A stretch of 64,000 bases of DNA from Clostridium culturomicium (lineage in GTDB: Bacteria > Bacillota > Clostridia > Clostridiales > Clostridiaceae), in NCBI RefSeq assembly GCF_000821305.1, contig NZ_CCXK01000017.1, positions 1,398,827 through 1,462,826 on the forward strand, given 5' to 3'. A program made the position numbers and the translations under genes. The notes beneath the pieces were generated by a model. The model was not told where the DNA came from. It was given only the letters and a program-made list of their open reading frames with translations, and did no database searches. Shown one piece after another: positions 50,345 to 59,543 of the stretch (positions within the stretch are counted from its first letter, which is position 1; every line of letters starts with the position of its first letter).

Positions 50345-51715
50345 TTACTTTACTCTTTTATTCTTAATCAAACTGATAACTTCAATTACTTCTTTCTTAA
50401 ATATTAATATGCACATTCCTACTAATACTAATAAATATCCTAAACCACCAATAAACCAATTAAATCTATGTGAAAATAATAAAAAGCTACTTAATATTAC
50501 TACTAAATATAAACACTCTTTAAACTTAATTTTTAAATACGTAAAATCTTTTATTGAATATATATACCATGTTATAAATGATAATGTTGTTGCAATAGCT
50601 ATGCCTTCAGGCTTTCTCCAAATAATAACTGCTATAGCATTATATACTCCAGCTATAATTACCATTAACAAAACTACCTTAAGATATTTTTTCTCATTCC
50701 TTCTAGCTTTGTATAAATTTACATATAGAGCATTTATAACTATCATATATGGATATGCTGCAAAAGAAATTGCAATAATACTTAATGCAGGTTCATATTT
50801 TTTTAAAAACAAAGTTACAATTCCAGAAAATGCAAAATATCCCAAACTAGCGAAACCTCCAACTATTAAAAAATAGTTTTTAAGTTTTTTAATCTTTTCT
50901 TCATTTTCACCTTTAGCTAAATAATTATAAAAAGTAATCGATATAGCATTTATCAATAAATTTATAATATTAAGCATAGATACCGCAAAAGAATAATAAG
51001 CAAAAGCACTTGTATCAAAAAATAACTTTATAAACCATCTATCTATAGCATAAAATAGCATAACTGATAAGTTTCCTAATAATACAATGAATCCTACACT
51101 ATAATTATTCCATATGCTAGAAGAGTATTTTCCTTTAATTTTTCTAAACGACTTATAAAAATATATTTCTAATAAAATATACACTACTACATTAGCAATA
51201 AAGGTAGTTAGGCAATAATATATATAGTTTTTAGACTTAAATACTACTACCAAAAATACATTTAATAATAAATAAATCAAAGTATAAATATAGGATGCAC
51301 TTGCATATTTCTTAAACTGACCTGTAGCCTGATAAAATAATTTATGAAATGCTCCTGCATTAATTGGAACAATGCTTAAAGCCATTAAAAAGATTATTAA
51401 ATCCTTTTTTGCAAATGCAATCAATATAAAAATAATAGTTACAATAAACTGACTTATTAAAAAAATAGTATGTTCAACTTTAAATTCTTTTTTATTAATT
51501 TCATTTACATTTTTACCACCATATTTTATATACATTCCATCAATAAAACCAAAGTGCATAAACCCTATATATGATACATAAAAAACATACGTCTTTACAT
51601 TTGCATAAGCCTCTATTGATAATATAGCTGGAACAATAAACCCAACAATTATTCCCGACAACATAGTAAGAAAATTAGCCGAGAAAACCCTTAATATACT
51701 TCCTTTTAAATTCAT
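50345..51715 (-). CDS. Polysaccharide flippase (Wzx/MATE-like)
   Basis: 456 residues with about twelve to fourteen membrane helices and a start typical of MOP-superfamily flippases (LRVFSANFLTMLSGIIVGFIVP). YASASYIYTLIYLLLN in the middle and FYNYLAKGENEEKI fit the oligosaccharide exporter subgroup. It would move the lipid-linked repeat unit across the membrane for polymerisation. It lies between ugd and rfbB. No flippase is seen in cluster A, so it may serve both clusters. Confidence 0.85.
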   Translation of the reverse strand: MNLKGSILRVFSANFLTMLSGIIVGFIVPAILSIEAYANVKTYVFYVSYIGFMHFGFIDGMYIKYGGKNVNEINKKEFKVEHTIFLISQFIVTIIFILIAFAKKDLIIFLMALSIVPINAGAFHKLFYQATGQFKKYASASYIYTLIYLLLNVFLVVVFKSKNYIYYCLTTFIANVVVYILLEIYFYKSFRKIKGKYSSSIWNNYSVGFIVLLGNLSVMLFYAIDRWFIKLFFDTSAFAYYSFAVSMLNIINLLINAISITFYNYLAKGENEEKIKKLKNYFLIVGGFASLGYFAFSGIVTLFLKKYEPALSIIAISFAAYPYMIVINALYVNLYKARRNEKKYLKVVLLMVIIAGVYNAIAVIIWRKPEGIAIATTLSFITWYIYSIKDFTYLKIKFKECLYLVVILSSFLLFSHRFNWFIGGLGYLLVLVGMCILIFKKEVIEVISLIKNKRVK

Positions 51716-51761
51716 TTTTCCCTCGTACTATAGTTAACCCTTTCTATAGTTTCTATATTTA

Positions 51762-52814
51762 TTATTTATACATTCTTTCATAATACTTTTGATAATCGCC
51801 AGATGTCACATTTTCCATCCACTGTTTATTATCTAAATACCACTGAATAGTTTTCTTTATTCCTACTTCAAAAGTAGTTTCAGGATACCATCCTAACTCA
51901 TCTTTGATCTTTGTTGGATCTATTCCATATCTTCTGTCGTGACCTTTTCTATCTTCAACATACTTAATTAAGTTTTCTGTAATTTCTTTATCTACATTTT
52001 CATTTAAATATCCTATAATAGTCTTAACTATTGTTATGTTAGTTCTTTCATTGTGACCACCAACGTTGTAAACTTCTCCACTTCTTCCATTATTGATTAC
52101 CATATCAATCGCTTTAGCATGATCTTCAACATAAAGCCAGTCTCTTATGTTCATTCCATCTCCGTATACCGGTAAGTCTTTATGTTTTAAACAATTATTT
52201 ATTAGAAGCGGTATTAACTTCTCTGGAAATTGGAACGGACCATAGTTGTTTGAACATCTTGTTATGTTCATTGGCATTTTATATGTATCGTGATATGCCT
52301 TAACCATTAAGTCTGATCCTGCTTTACTTGAAGAATATGGACTATGAGGATCTAATGGTGTAGTTTCTGTGAAATATCCTATTTCTCCTAAAGAACCATA
52401 AACTTCATCTGTTGAAACATGAAGAAATTTAACTCCCTCTTTCCAAGTTCCATCCACATTTTCCCAGGCACTTTTTGCACAATTCAATAAATTAACTGTT
52501 CCTATTACATTAGTCTTAGCAAATACTTCTGGCTCTCTTATGCTTCTATCAACATGTGATTCAGCTGCAAAGTGAGCTATATAATCTATTTCATACTTTT
52601 CAAATAAAGATCCAACTAGTTCTTTATCACAGATATCTCCTTGAACAAAGATATTTCTTTCGTCCTTTTCAATTGATTTAAGATTTTCTAAGTTACCTGC
52701 ATAAGTAAGCTTGTCTAAGTTTATTATTCTTATATCCTCATATTTATTTAACATATATAAAACAAAGTTTGAACCTATAAATCCAGCTCCACCTGTTACT
52801 AAGTAAGTTTTCAT
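51762..52814 (-). CDS. rfbB: dTDP-glucose 4,6-dehydratase
   Basis: 350 residues. GGAGFIGSNFVLYMLNKY, HFAAESHVDRSI, STDEVYGSLG, and SPYSSSKAGSDL with the YxxxK lysine are all diagnostic of RmlB. It makes dTDP-4-keto-6-deoxyglucose, the second step of dTDP-L-rhamnose synthesis. In this cluster the order along the transcript is A-C-D-B, all with 2 to 25 base gaps, so they act together. GGAGGAGAG precedes the ATG. Confidence 0.97.
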   Translation of the reverse strand: MKTYLVTGGAGFIGSNFVLYMLNKYEDIRIINLDKLTYAGNLENLKSIEKDERNIFVQGDICDKELVGSLFEKYEIDYIAHFAAESHVDRSIREPEVFAKTNVIGTVNLLNCAKSAWENVDGTWKEGVKFLHVSTDEVYGSLGEIGYFTETTPLDPHSPYSSSKAGSDLMVKAYHDTYKMPMNITRCSNNYGPFQFPEKLIPLLINNCLKHKDLPVYGDGMNIRDWLYVEDHAKAIDMVINNGRSGEVYNVGGHNERTNITIVKTIIGYLNENVDKEITENLIKYVEDRKGHDRRYGIDPTKIKDELGWYPETTFEVGIKKTIQWYLDNKQWMENVTSGDYQKYYERMYK

Positions 52815-52837
52815 TTCTACTCTCCTCCACTATCATT

Positions 52838-53719
52838 TTATAAATTTTGTTTTTCCATAAAACTCTTTAATGCCACTTGCCACTCTCTCATTTCATCACC
52901 TATGGTACATCTTAACATCATATTATCCAGTGATGAATACTCTGGTCTTTTGGCAGGAGTCTTATATTCTTCAGAAGTACATGGCTTAACCTTACATTTA
53001 CTACCTGATAATTCCATGATTAGTTTTGCAAATTCATACCAAGTACATTCTCCTTTACCTGTACAATGATATACTCCATATTCTTCAGTTTCAATCAACT
53101 TTAATATGTGGTATGCTAAATCATTTGCATGAGTTGGATTACCTCTTTGATCATTGACAACAGTTATTTCTTCCTTTTGTTTTCCAAGATTCATCATAGT
53201 ATAAACAAAGTTCTTTCCAACATATCCATATAACCAGGCAGTTCTAACTATGAAATATTTAGATGAAAATTCTTTTACATAATTTTCTCCAGCAAGTTTA
53301 GTTTTTCCATAAACTGAATACGGATCTGTTACATCATACTCTGCTAATGGAACTTCCCCTACTCCTCTAAAAACATAATCCGTAGAAACTTGTACGAATT
53401 TTGCACCTATCTCTTCACTAATCATTGCTAAATTTCTTGGTCCTAATGCATTAATTTTAAATGCTAATTCTTTATTACCTTCACAACCATCAACATTAGT
53501 TGCAGCTGCACAATTAATTACCACTTCCGGCTTTTCTCTATGTAATACTGATTTAACCATTTCTAAGTTAGTTATATCTAATTCATCTATATCTAAAGCA
53601 AGTATTTCTGCTTGTTTTACTTTTTCGCTAACTGTTCCTATTTCAGCAGTTCCTGAATTAATTATATTAATTAGTTCATTTCCTAATTGCCCTTTAGATC
53701 CTGTTATTAATATTTTCAC
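52838..53719 (-). CDS. rfbD: dTDP-4-dehydrorhamnose reductase
   Basis: 293 residues from a GTG at 53719 with AGGAG seven bases upstream. KILITGSKGQLGNELI, VSTDYVFRG, YGKTKLAGE (YxxxK) and RTAWLYG are the RmlD blocks. Reduces the 4-keto sugar to dTDP-L-rhamnose, the last step. Length is typical. Confidence 0.96.
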   Translation of the reverse strand: MKILITGSKGQLGNELINIINSGTAEIGTVSEKVKQAEILALDIDELDITNLEMVKSVLHREKPEVVINCAAATNVDGCEGNKELAFKINALGPRNLAMISEEIGAKFVQVSTDYVFRGVGEVPLAEYDVTDPYSVYGKTKLAGENYVKEFSSKYFIVRTAWLYGYVGKNFVYTMMNLGKQKEEITVVNDQRGNPTHANDLAYHILKLIETEEYGVYHCTGKGECTWYEFAKLIMELSGSKCKVKPCTSEEYKTPAKRPEYSSLDNMMLRCTIGDEMREWQVALKSFMEKQNL

Positions 53720-53728
53720 TTTTATCTC

Positions 53729-54298
53729 CTATTCCACATAAGTAAAAGGTAAATCTAATTCCTTTAATAACTTTTGGTTTTTATCCTTTTCAGATAATAA
53801 TATATCTTCTATACCTTCTAATGGCCAATCAATACCAATGTCTGGGTCATTCCATAAAACTCCGCCATCATATTCTGGAGCATAAAAATCAGTGCACTTA
53901 TAATTAAACACTGCTTCCTCTGACAGAACTAAAAAGCCATGTGCAAAACCTTCTGGCACATAAAACTGTTTTTTATTTTCTGCAGTCAATAAAACACCTG
54001 CCCATTGACCATAGGTAGGAGAACCTTTTCTTAAATCTACTGCAACATCATATACAGCACCCTGAGTTGCTCGTACAAGCTTTCCTTGAGTATGTTTTGT
54101 TTGGAAATGCAATCCTCTTAAAACACCTTTTTTTGATTTTGATTCATTGTCTTGAACAAACTCCATTGTAAGTCCTGCTTCAAAGAAATCCTTCTTACTA
54201 TATGTTTCCATAAAGTATCCTCTATCATCCCCAAATACTCTTTGTTCAATTATATATAAATCTTTTATCTTAGTTTCTATAAAATTAAAGTTTCCCAT
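53729..54298 (-). CDS. rfbC: dTDP-4-dehydrorhamnose 3,5-epimerase
   Basis: 189 residues, normal for RmlC. DDRGYFMETYSK, GVLRGLHFQ with the catalytic His, VAVDLRKGSPTYG, FAHGFLVLSE and LWNDPDIGIDWP are the cupin and active-site blocks. Epimerises the keto sugar at C3 and C5. It begins 9 bases after rfbA ends and overlaps none of its neighbours. GGAGAG lies upstream of its ATG. Confidence 0.97.
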   Translation of the reverse strand: MGNFNFIETKIKDLYIIEQRVFGDDRGYFMETYSKKDFFEAGLTMEFVQDNESKSKKGVLRGLHFQTKHTQGKLVRATQGAVYDVAVDLRKGSPTYGQWAGVLLTAENKKQFYVPEGFAHGFLVLSEEAVFNYKCTDFYAPEYDGGVLWNDPDIGIDWPLEGIEDILLSEKDKNQKLLKELDLPFTYVE

Positions 54299-54307
54299 AT
54301 TTCTCTC

Positions 54308-55213
54308 CTATAATGTTGCTGCAATTTCTTCTAAAGTCATACCACTTAACTCTTCAACTATTTCCATCAAATACTTTCCGTAACCAGTTTTTATTAATGG
54401 TTTAGCTAACTCAATCACCTGTTGTGCTGAAATCCAACCTTGTCTAAATGCAATCTCCTCTAAACATGCAATGCATGTACCTTGAGTGTTTTGCACTGCT
54501 TCAACAAAGTTTGAAGCCTGAAGCATAGATGAATGAGTACCTGTATCAAGCCATGCCATGCCTCTTCCAAATAAATTTACCTTTAAAGTTCCTTCATTCA
54601 TATATACTCTATTTAAATCAGTTATTTCAAGCTCGCCTCTTTCTGAAGGTTTTAAAGCCTTAGCTTTTTCCACTACTGAATTATCATAGAAATATAATCC
54701 TGGAACAGCATACTTTGACCTTGGATATTTAGGCTTTTCTTCTAAAGAGATAACTTGTCCCTGTTCATTGAACTCTACAACGCCAAAAGATGTTGGATCT
54801 TGAACATAATATCCAAAAACAACTGCTCCATTTTCAAGATTTGCTGCACTTCTTAAACTACTTGAAAAATTCTGTCCATAAAATATATTATCGCCAAGTA
54901 CCATTGCCACACTATCATTACCAATAAAATCAGCACCAATAATAAATGCTTCAGCTAATCCATTTGGTGCTTCTTGAACAGCGTACTCAATGTTTAATCC
55001 TAATTCTGAACCATCTTTAAATAGCTCTTTAAAATTAACTATATCTCTTGGTGTAGATATTATTAATATATCTCTAATTCCAGCTAGCATTAAAACTGAC
55101 ATTGGATAATAAATCATTGGCTTATCATATATTGGAACCATTTGCTTTGACATAGCTTTTGTTACTGGATAAAGTCTTGTTCCTGAACCTCCAGCTAAAA
55201 TTATACCTTTCAT
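54308..55213 (-). CDS. rfbA: Glucose-1-phosphate thymidylyltransferase
   Basis: 301 residues from the ATG at 55213, with GGAGG five bases upstream; the longer frame lies over the ribosome site. KGIILAGGSGTRLYPVT, KQMVPIYDKPMIYYP and LGDNIFYG are the RmlA nucleotide and sugar sites. Makes dTDP-glucose and begins the rhamnose branch. The C-terminus is extended beyond the common GKYL end and closes with TLEEIAATL, echoing the AEVAAT tails of two other enzymes in the cluster. Confidence 0.97.
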   Translation of the reverse strand: MKGIILAGGSGTRLYPVTKAMSKQMVPIYDKPMIYYPMSVLMLAGIRDILIISTPRDIVNFKELFKDGSELGLNIEYAVQEAPNGLAEAFIIGADFIGNDSVAMVLGDNIFYGQNFSSSLRSAANLENGAVVFGYYVQDPTSFGVVEFNEQGQVISLEEKPKYPRSKYAVPGLYFYDNSVVEKAKALKPSERGELEITDLNRVYMNEGTLKVNLFGRGMAWLDTGTHSSMLQASNFVEAVQNTQGTCIACLEEIAFRQGWISAQQVIELAKPLIKTGYGKYLMEIVEELSGMTLEEIAATL

Positions 55214-55304
55214 AAATTCCTCCATTTTATTAAAACAATAAATAGCGTACAAATTTTAACACTATTTACTCTACGAATTTTACTTCAAATAAAATTATTT
55301 AAAT

Positions 55305-56384
55305 TTAAAATAACATATTATCCTTGAATATAGGCCATATTTGAGTATCAGCATTAAAAGCATAAAATATGATAAATAGACATAATACAAAAAATACTGC
55401 TATAAATGAATATAGTATCTTTGATTTTCTATCATTTTTAGTTGATAATATTGCATGTACAAATACAATATAATTTAAAGGTAGTATATTTCTATACATT
55501 CTTATAAAATTAAAGTCATATACTAATAAGGGTGCAATTGATAGCATTATTATGTTCATTTTCAAAAGTAAATTCATAAATTTTGTATCTATCAAACTAT
55601 CAGTATCTGTTCTGCATCTCTTATACATTACGTAGAATGTTAAATAAAACATAATTAATATCCCAAATACTAAAATTAATCCCCATGTAGTACGTCTATC
55701 AAAGTACCTCAATATTCTATCATTTTCAGTTATAATGCCTACTAAATACAAATAAAAGTCAGTGTATGCCAAAGCAACTAATATCACTGCAAAATATGTT
55801 GTAACTCCAAAAAGAATTTTTCGATTTACTTTTTTAATTGGTAAAAAGAGTATATAAAATAGACTTGAAATATGAATCGTACTAGCGAGAAAAATTCCAA
55901 ATATATATTTAATACTATTGAACTTTTTATCTTCAATTATGTATCTTATACTATATATAATTATAGACATACTCAAAAAATTTCTTATTTGAATCGCATC
56001 ATTTAAAAATGGGAATATAAAATATAAAATGTAAATCAAATTAGTATATGGAGTATATCGTTTTAAAGTAACAGTAATTAATGTATATCCTATTATACTA
56101 ATTAATACTCTAAACATGTTATAACTTAATCCTATCTTATTACTTAATAACATTAAAAATTGAAATCCTACTTCAATATCTCTACCTGATATTTGTGTTT
56201 GATTTCCTTGATATAATGTGTAATAATTGGTAAAATCCATATTATAGTATCCAGAATTACTGATATGATGTATATTTAACCCCATTAAAATACAAAAAAA
56301 TATTATCATGCAAACTGTAATTAATTTTGATTTTTTTTTAATTAATGCGGATAATATTATTACTACAGATAATATATATTGCAT
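55305..56384 (-). CDS. EpsG-family polysaccharide polymerase (Wzy)
   Basis: 359 residues, about ten membrane helices. The loop region DFTNYYTLYQG...EVGFQFLMLLSNKIGL, the QIRNFLSMSIIIYSIRY block and STIHISSLFYILFLP near residue 175 are EpsG-family features. It would polymerise the repeat units of cluster B. AGGAGC lies before the ATG. A Wzy gene in each cluster implies that two different linkages, and so two polymers, can be made. Confidence 0.85.
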   Translation of the reverse strand: MQYILSVVIILSALIKKKSKLITVCMIIFFCILMGLNIHHISNSGYYNMDFTNYYTLYQGNQTQISGRDIEVGFQFLMLLSNKIGLSYNMFRVLISIIGYTLITVTLKRYTPYTNLIYILYFIFPFLNDAIQIRNFLSMSIIIYSIRYIIEDKKFNSIKYIFGIFLASTIHISSLFYILFLPIKKVNRKILFGVTTYFAVILVALAYTDFYLYLVGIITENDRILRYFDRRTTWGLILVFGILIMFYLTFYVMYKRCRTDTDSLIDTKFMNLLLKMNIIMLSIAPLLVYDFNFIRMYRNILPLNYIVFVHAILSTKNDRKSKILYSFIAVFFVLCLFIIFYAFNADTQIWPIFKDNMLF

Positions 56385-56436
56385 ATTTAAGCTCCTAATC
56401 TAACAAATTTAATTTCTTATTTAATCTTTTGTTACT

Positions 56437-57258
56437 TTAAATGTAATCTTTATAAATCTTATATGAATTTTTAACCATATAATATCTTTGCTTTGATTGA
56501 ATAGAATTAACGCTCGCACTCTCATGATGATGAACTATTATCGTTGGATCATATAAAGTACACCCTCCGTTACTTTCAACTTGATTAGATAACAATGCTT
56601 CTTCTCCCCACATGAAAACTCGATCATCCAATTTGTTAAATTTTTCAAAAAAGTTTTCAGTTAAAATATAACAAGCTCCAATTCCTCTTTTAATAATCAT
56701 TTGACCATAATTATTTGTTTTATTCTCCCTATTTTGCTTAATAAGTTTTCTCACTTGTTTATTAAATATTCTAACAAGCTGTGCAAAGTAATAATTAATA
56801 AAGTATATTTTTGTTTTAAATTTTTCAAATTCGGAGACCCTATCAACCACATGAGGATTTTGTTGCCTTCCATCTCTAGTAATAATATTAGGTGCAATTA
56901 CCATAACTTTTTTATCATAATTTATTTTTTTATATTTTTTTATAAAGTTCTCATCAAAAGCTAAATCATTATTTCCTATAATTATGTTTTTCCTATTTTT
57001 CTTAAGCGCTTCTGCTATACCCAAATTAAGTCCCTTAAAATACCCTAAGTTTACCTCACTCTCTATAATACTTACATTGCCTATATTTTCGCTATATTTT
57101 TTAACTTCCATTAAATCTTGTCTTTTAGATGCATTATCTACTATAATAATTCTAACTTCATCCTCTTTATCAATAATAATATTATTAACACTATTAATAT
57201 AATCTATAGTGAAATGAGAATTATTATAATTTACAGCTATAAATGTAAATGTGCTCAT
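56437..57258 (-). CDS. Glycosyltransferase family 2 (rhamnosyltransferase-like)
   Basis: 273 residues of GT-A fold. FIAVNYNNSHFTIDYINSV opens the fold. VDNAS and LGYFKGLNLGI mark the nucleotide site, and GNNDLAF the DxD-like metal site. RVFMWGEEALLSNQVESNG with the ED/E pair resembles rhamnosyltransferases of WbbL type. Its position between the CapG gene and the polymerase gene suggests it adds rhamnose or another sugar of the repeat unit. No proof of the donor is possible from sequence. Confidence 0.85.
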   Translation of the reverse strand: MSTFTFIAVNYNNSHFTIDYINSVNNIIIDKEDEVRIIIVDNASKRQDLMEVKKYSENIGNVSIIESEVNLGYFKGLNLGIAEALKKNRKNIIIGNNDLAFDENFIKKYKKINYDKKVMVIAPNIITRDGRQQNPHVVDRVSEFEKFKTKIYFINYYFAQLVRIFNKQVRKLIKQNRENKTNNYGQMIIKRGIGACYILTENFFEKFNKLDDRVFMWGEEALLSNQVESNGGCTLYDPTIIVHHHESASVNSIQSKQRYYMVKNSYKIYKDYI

Positions 57259-57301
57259 CTTATTTCTCCTTTATATTTTTACATATTCTGAACTTATTTA
57301 A

Positions 57302-58429
57302 TTAATTTTTTCTCCAAATAAATTTATTTATTACACTTGTATAGCCTTGAATAATATTAACAACCTTCATTCCTACATTAATATCAGTGTAATCATGCAC
57401 TTTTACTACTTCTTCTCCACGCCCTTTCTGTTTTGTGATTACTTCTATTGCTTGAGTTATACTGTCAAAGTCAATTCCTCCAAGAACTATTGAACCTTTA
57501 TCTATTGCTTCTGGTCTTTCTGTGCTTGTTCTTATTGATACTGCTGGGAATCCCATGATGTTTGATTCTTCTGCCAATGATCCTGAGTCTGAAAGAACAC
57601 AGAATGCATCCTTTTGAAGCTTATTATAATCATAGAATCCAAATGGTTTTAACTGTTGAATGTTCTTGTGGAATACTACTCCTTTAGCTTCAATTCGTTT
57701 CCAACTTCTAGGATGAGTTGAGTAAATAACAGGCATATCATACTGCTCTGCAATGGCATTTAACGCATCTGTTAAGCTTTTGAAGTTTTCATCATTATCT
57801 ATGTTCTCTTCTCTATGAGCAGATACTAATATGTATTTTTTTTCTTTCAAGTTTAATCTTTCTAATACATCACTAGCCTCAATTTTTGGCATATACTTTT
57901 TAAATACTTCTGGCAGTGGTGAACCTGTTACAAAAGTATACTCTTTTCTCATACCTTCTGATAAAAGATATCTTCTTGCATGTTCTGTATATGCTAAATT
58001 CACATCACTTGTACAGTCAACAATTCTTCTATTAATTTCCTCTGGGACATTTTGATCAAAACATCTATTTCCTGCTTCCATGTGGAATACTGGAATTTTT
58101 AATCTCTTAGCAGCTATAGCACTTAAGCATGAGTTCGTATCTCCTAAGATTAAAAGTGCTTGTGGCTTTTCTTCTGCAAGTATTTTGTAACTGGCTGCTA
58201 TAATATTTCCCATAGTTTCTCCAAGGTCACTTCCTACAACACCTAAGAAATGATCAGGTTCTCTAAGCTCTAATTCTTTGAAGAATACATCATTTAAAGT
58301 GTAATCCCAATTTTGACCAGTATGTACTAACACATGTTCAAAATATTCATCACATTTTTTTATTGTTTCAGCCAGTCTTATAATCTCTGGTCTTGTTCCT
58401 ACTATTGTCATTACTTTAAGTTTTTTCAT
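57302..58429 (-). CDS. capG: UDP-sugar 2-epimerase, CapG family, copy B
   Basis: 375 residues with the same layout as the copy at 8804-9937: KVMTIVGTRPEIIRL, MEAGNRCFDQNVPEEINRR, VTGSP and SDSGSLAEES. Here the FD..VPEE stretch has the usual form. With the CapF and CapE homologues in direct succession upstream, it completes UDP-L-FucNAc synthesis. GGAGGTATAATGTA precedes the ATG; its stop is 4 bases from the CapF end. Confidence 0.88.
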   Translation of the reverse strand: MKKLKVMTIVGTRPEIIRLAETIKKCDEYFEHVLVHTGQNWDYTLNDVFFKELELREPDHFLGVVGSDLGETMGNIIAASYKILAEEKPQALLILGDTNSCLSAIAAKRLKIPVFHMEAGNRCFDQNVPEEINRRIVDCTSDVNLAYTEHARRYLLSEGMRKEYTFVTGSPLPEVFKKYMPKIEASDVLERLNLKEKKYILVSAHREENIDNDENFKSLTDALNAIAEQYDMPVIYSTHPRSWKRIEAKGVVFHKNIQQLKPFGFYDYNKLQKDAFCVLSDSGSLAEESNIMGFPAVSIRTSTERPEAIDKGSIVLGGIDFDSITQAIEVITKQKGRGEEVVKVHDYTDINVGMKVVNIIQGYTSVINKFIWRKN

Positions 58430-58433
58430 TACA

Positions 58434-59540
58434 TTATACCTCCAAGAATATTGTATCTGGTGTATTAGGATCGAATACTTCGTTTACCCACATGATAGTA
58501 ACCATGTCCGTTTCTCCTGTATTAACTATGCTGTGTGTATACCCTACTGGAATATCAACAACTTCTAACTTTTCTCCACTTACCTCATACTCCATTATCT
58601 TTTCTTCATCAATTTTTCTAAATCTAATAACTCCAGTTCCACTGACTACAAGAAATTTTTCATTCTTTGTATGATGCCAGTGATTTCCTTTTGTTATTCC
58701 TGGCTTAGATATATTTACAGAAACTTGTCCTCTTTCAGGACTTTTTAAAAACTCTGTAAATGAGCCTCTATTATCTACATTCATCTTCAATGGATAACTA
58801 AATTCATTCTTTGGAAGATAGCTTAAATATGTACTATATAATTTCTTTTCAAATTCGTCTCCCATATTAGGAACCATTAATGACTTCCTGCTTGCTTTAA
58901 AATAATTAAGTAATTCAACTATTCTACCTAAAGTAGCTTTATGTTCTACATCAACACTTACATATCCAGTTGATGCTGATTGATTTTCCATTGATGAAAT
59001 TAAACATCTAACCACATCATCCACATAAACTAAAGTCATTTCTCGTGATAGATCTGAAATCCAAACTTCTTCTCCTCTAGTAATATTATGGCAGAATGTT
59101 GCAACTGCTGAATTATAATTAGGTCTGCACCATTTGCCAAAAACATTTGGTAATCTATAGATAAATACCTTTGCATTAGTTGTTTTACCATACTTCAACA
59201 ACTCTTCTTCAGCTAATTTCTTACTTTGGCCATATGCATTATCTAAATCAGCTTGAATAGATGAAGTTATAGCTATTGGTGTATTCTTTTTATTATCTTT
59301 TAAAATTCTAACTATATCACCAGTTAACCCTGAATTACCTTCAAAAAACTCTTTTTCATCTTTTGGTCTATTTATACCAGCTAAGTGAAAAATAAAATCT
59401 GAAGCTATTAAACCATTAATTAGTTCTTCTCTTGTATTATCTTTATCTATTGAAATAACTTCATATTTGCCAATTTCGTTTAATTTAGCTACTAAGTTTT
59501 TTCCAATAAATCCATTAGCTCCTGTTACTAAAATCTTCAT
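58434..59540 (-). CDS. capF: CapF-type bifunctional epimerase/reductase, copy B
   Basis: 368 residues: SDR domain (KILVTGANGFIGKNLVAKL; YGQSKKLAEE) and C-terminal cupin (GNHWHHTKNEKFLVVSG near residue 285). It acts between the CapE and CapG homologues. The CapE stop is only 3 bases upstream of its ATG region, so the three genes are tightly linked. It is clearly paralogous to copy A, with most residues shared. Confidence 0.92.
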   Translation of the reverse strand: MKILVTGANGFIGKNLVAKLNEIGKYEVISIDKDNTREELINGLIASDFIFHLAGINRPKDEKEFFEGNSGLTGDIVRILKDNKKNTPIAITSSIQADLDNAYGQSKKLAEEELLKYGKTTNAKVFIYRLPNVFGKWCRPNYNSAVATFCHNITRGEEVWISDLSREMTLVYVDDVVRCLISSMENQSASTGYVSVDVEHKATLGRIVELLNYFKASRKSLMVPNMGDEFEKKLYSTYLSYLPKNEFSYPLKMNVDNRGSFTEFLKSPERGQVSVNISKPGITKGNHWHHTKNEKFLVVSGTGVIRFRKIDEEKIMEYEVSGEKLEVVDIPVGYTHSIVNTGETDMVTIMWVNEVFDPNTPDTIFLEV

Positions 59541-59543
59541 AGT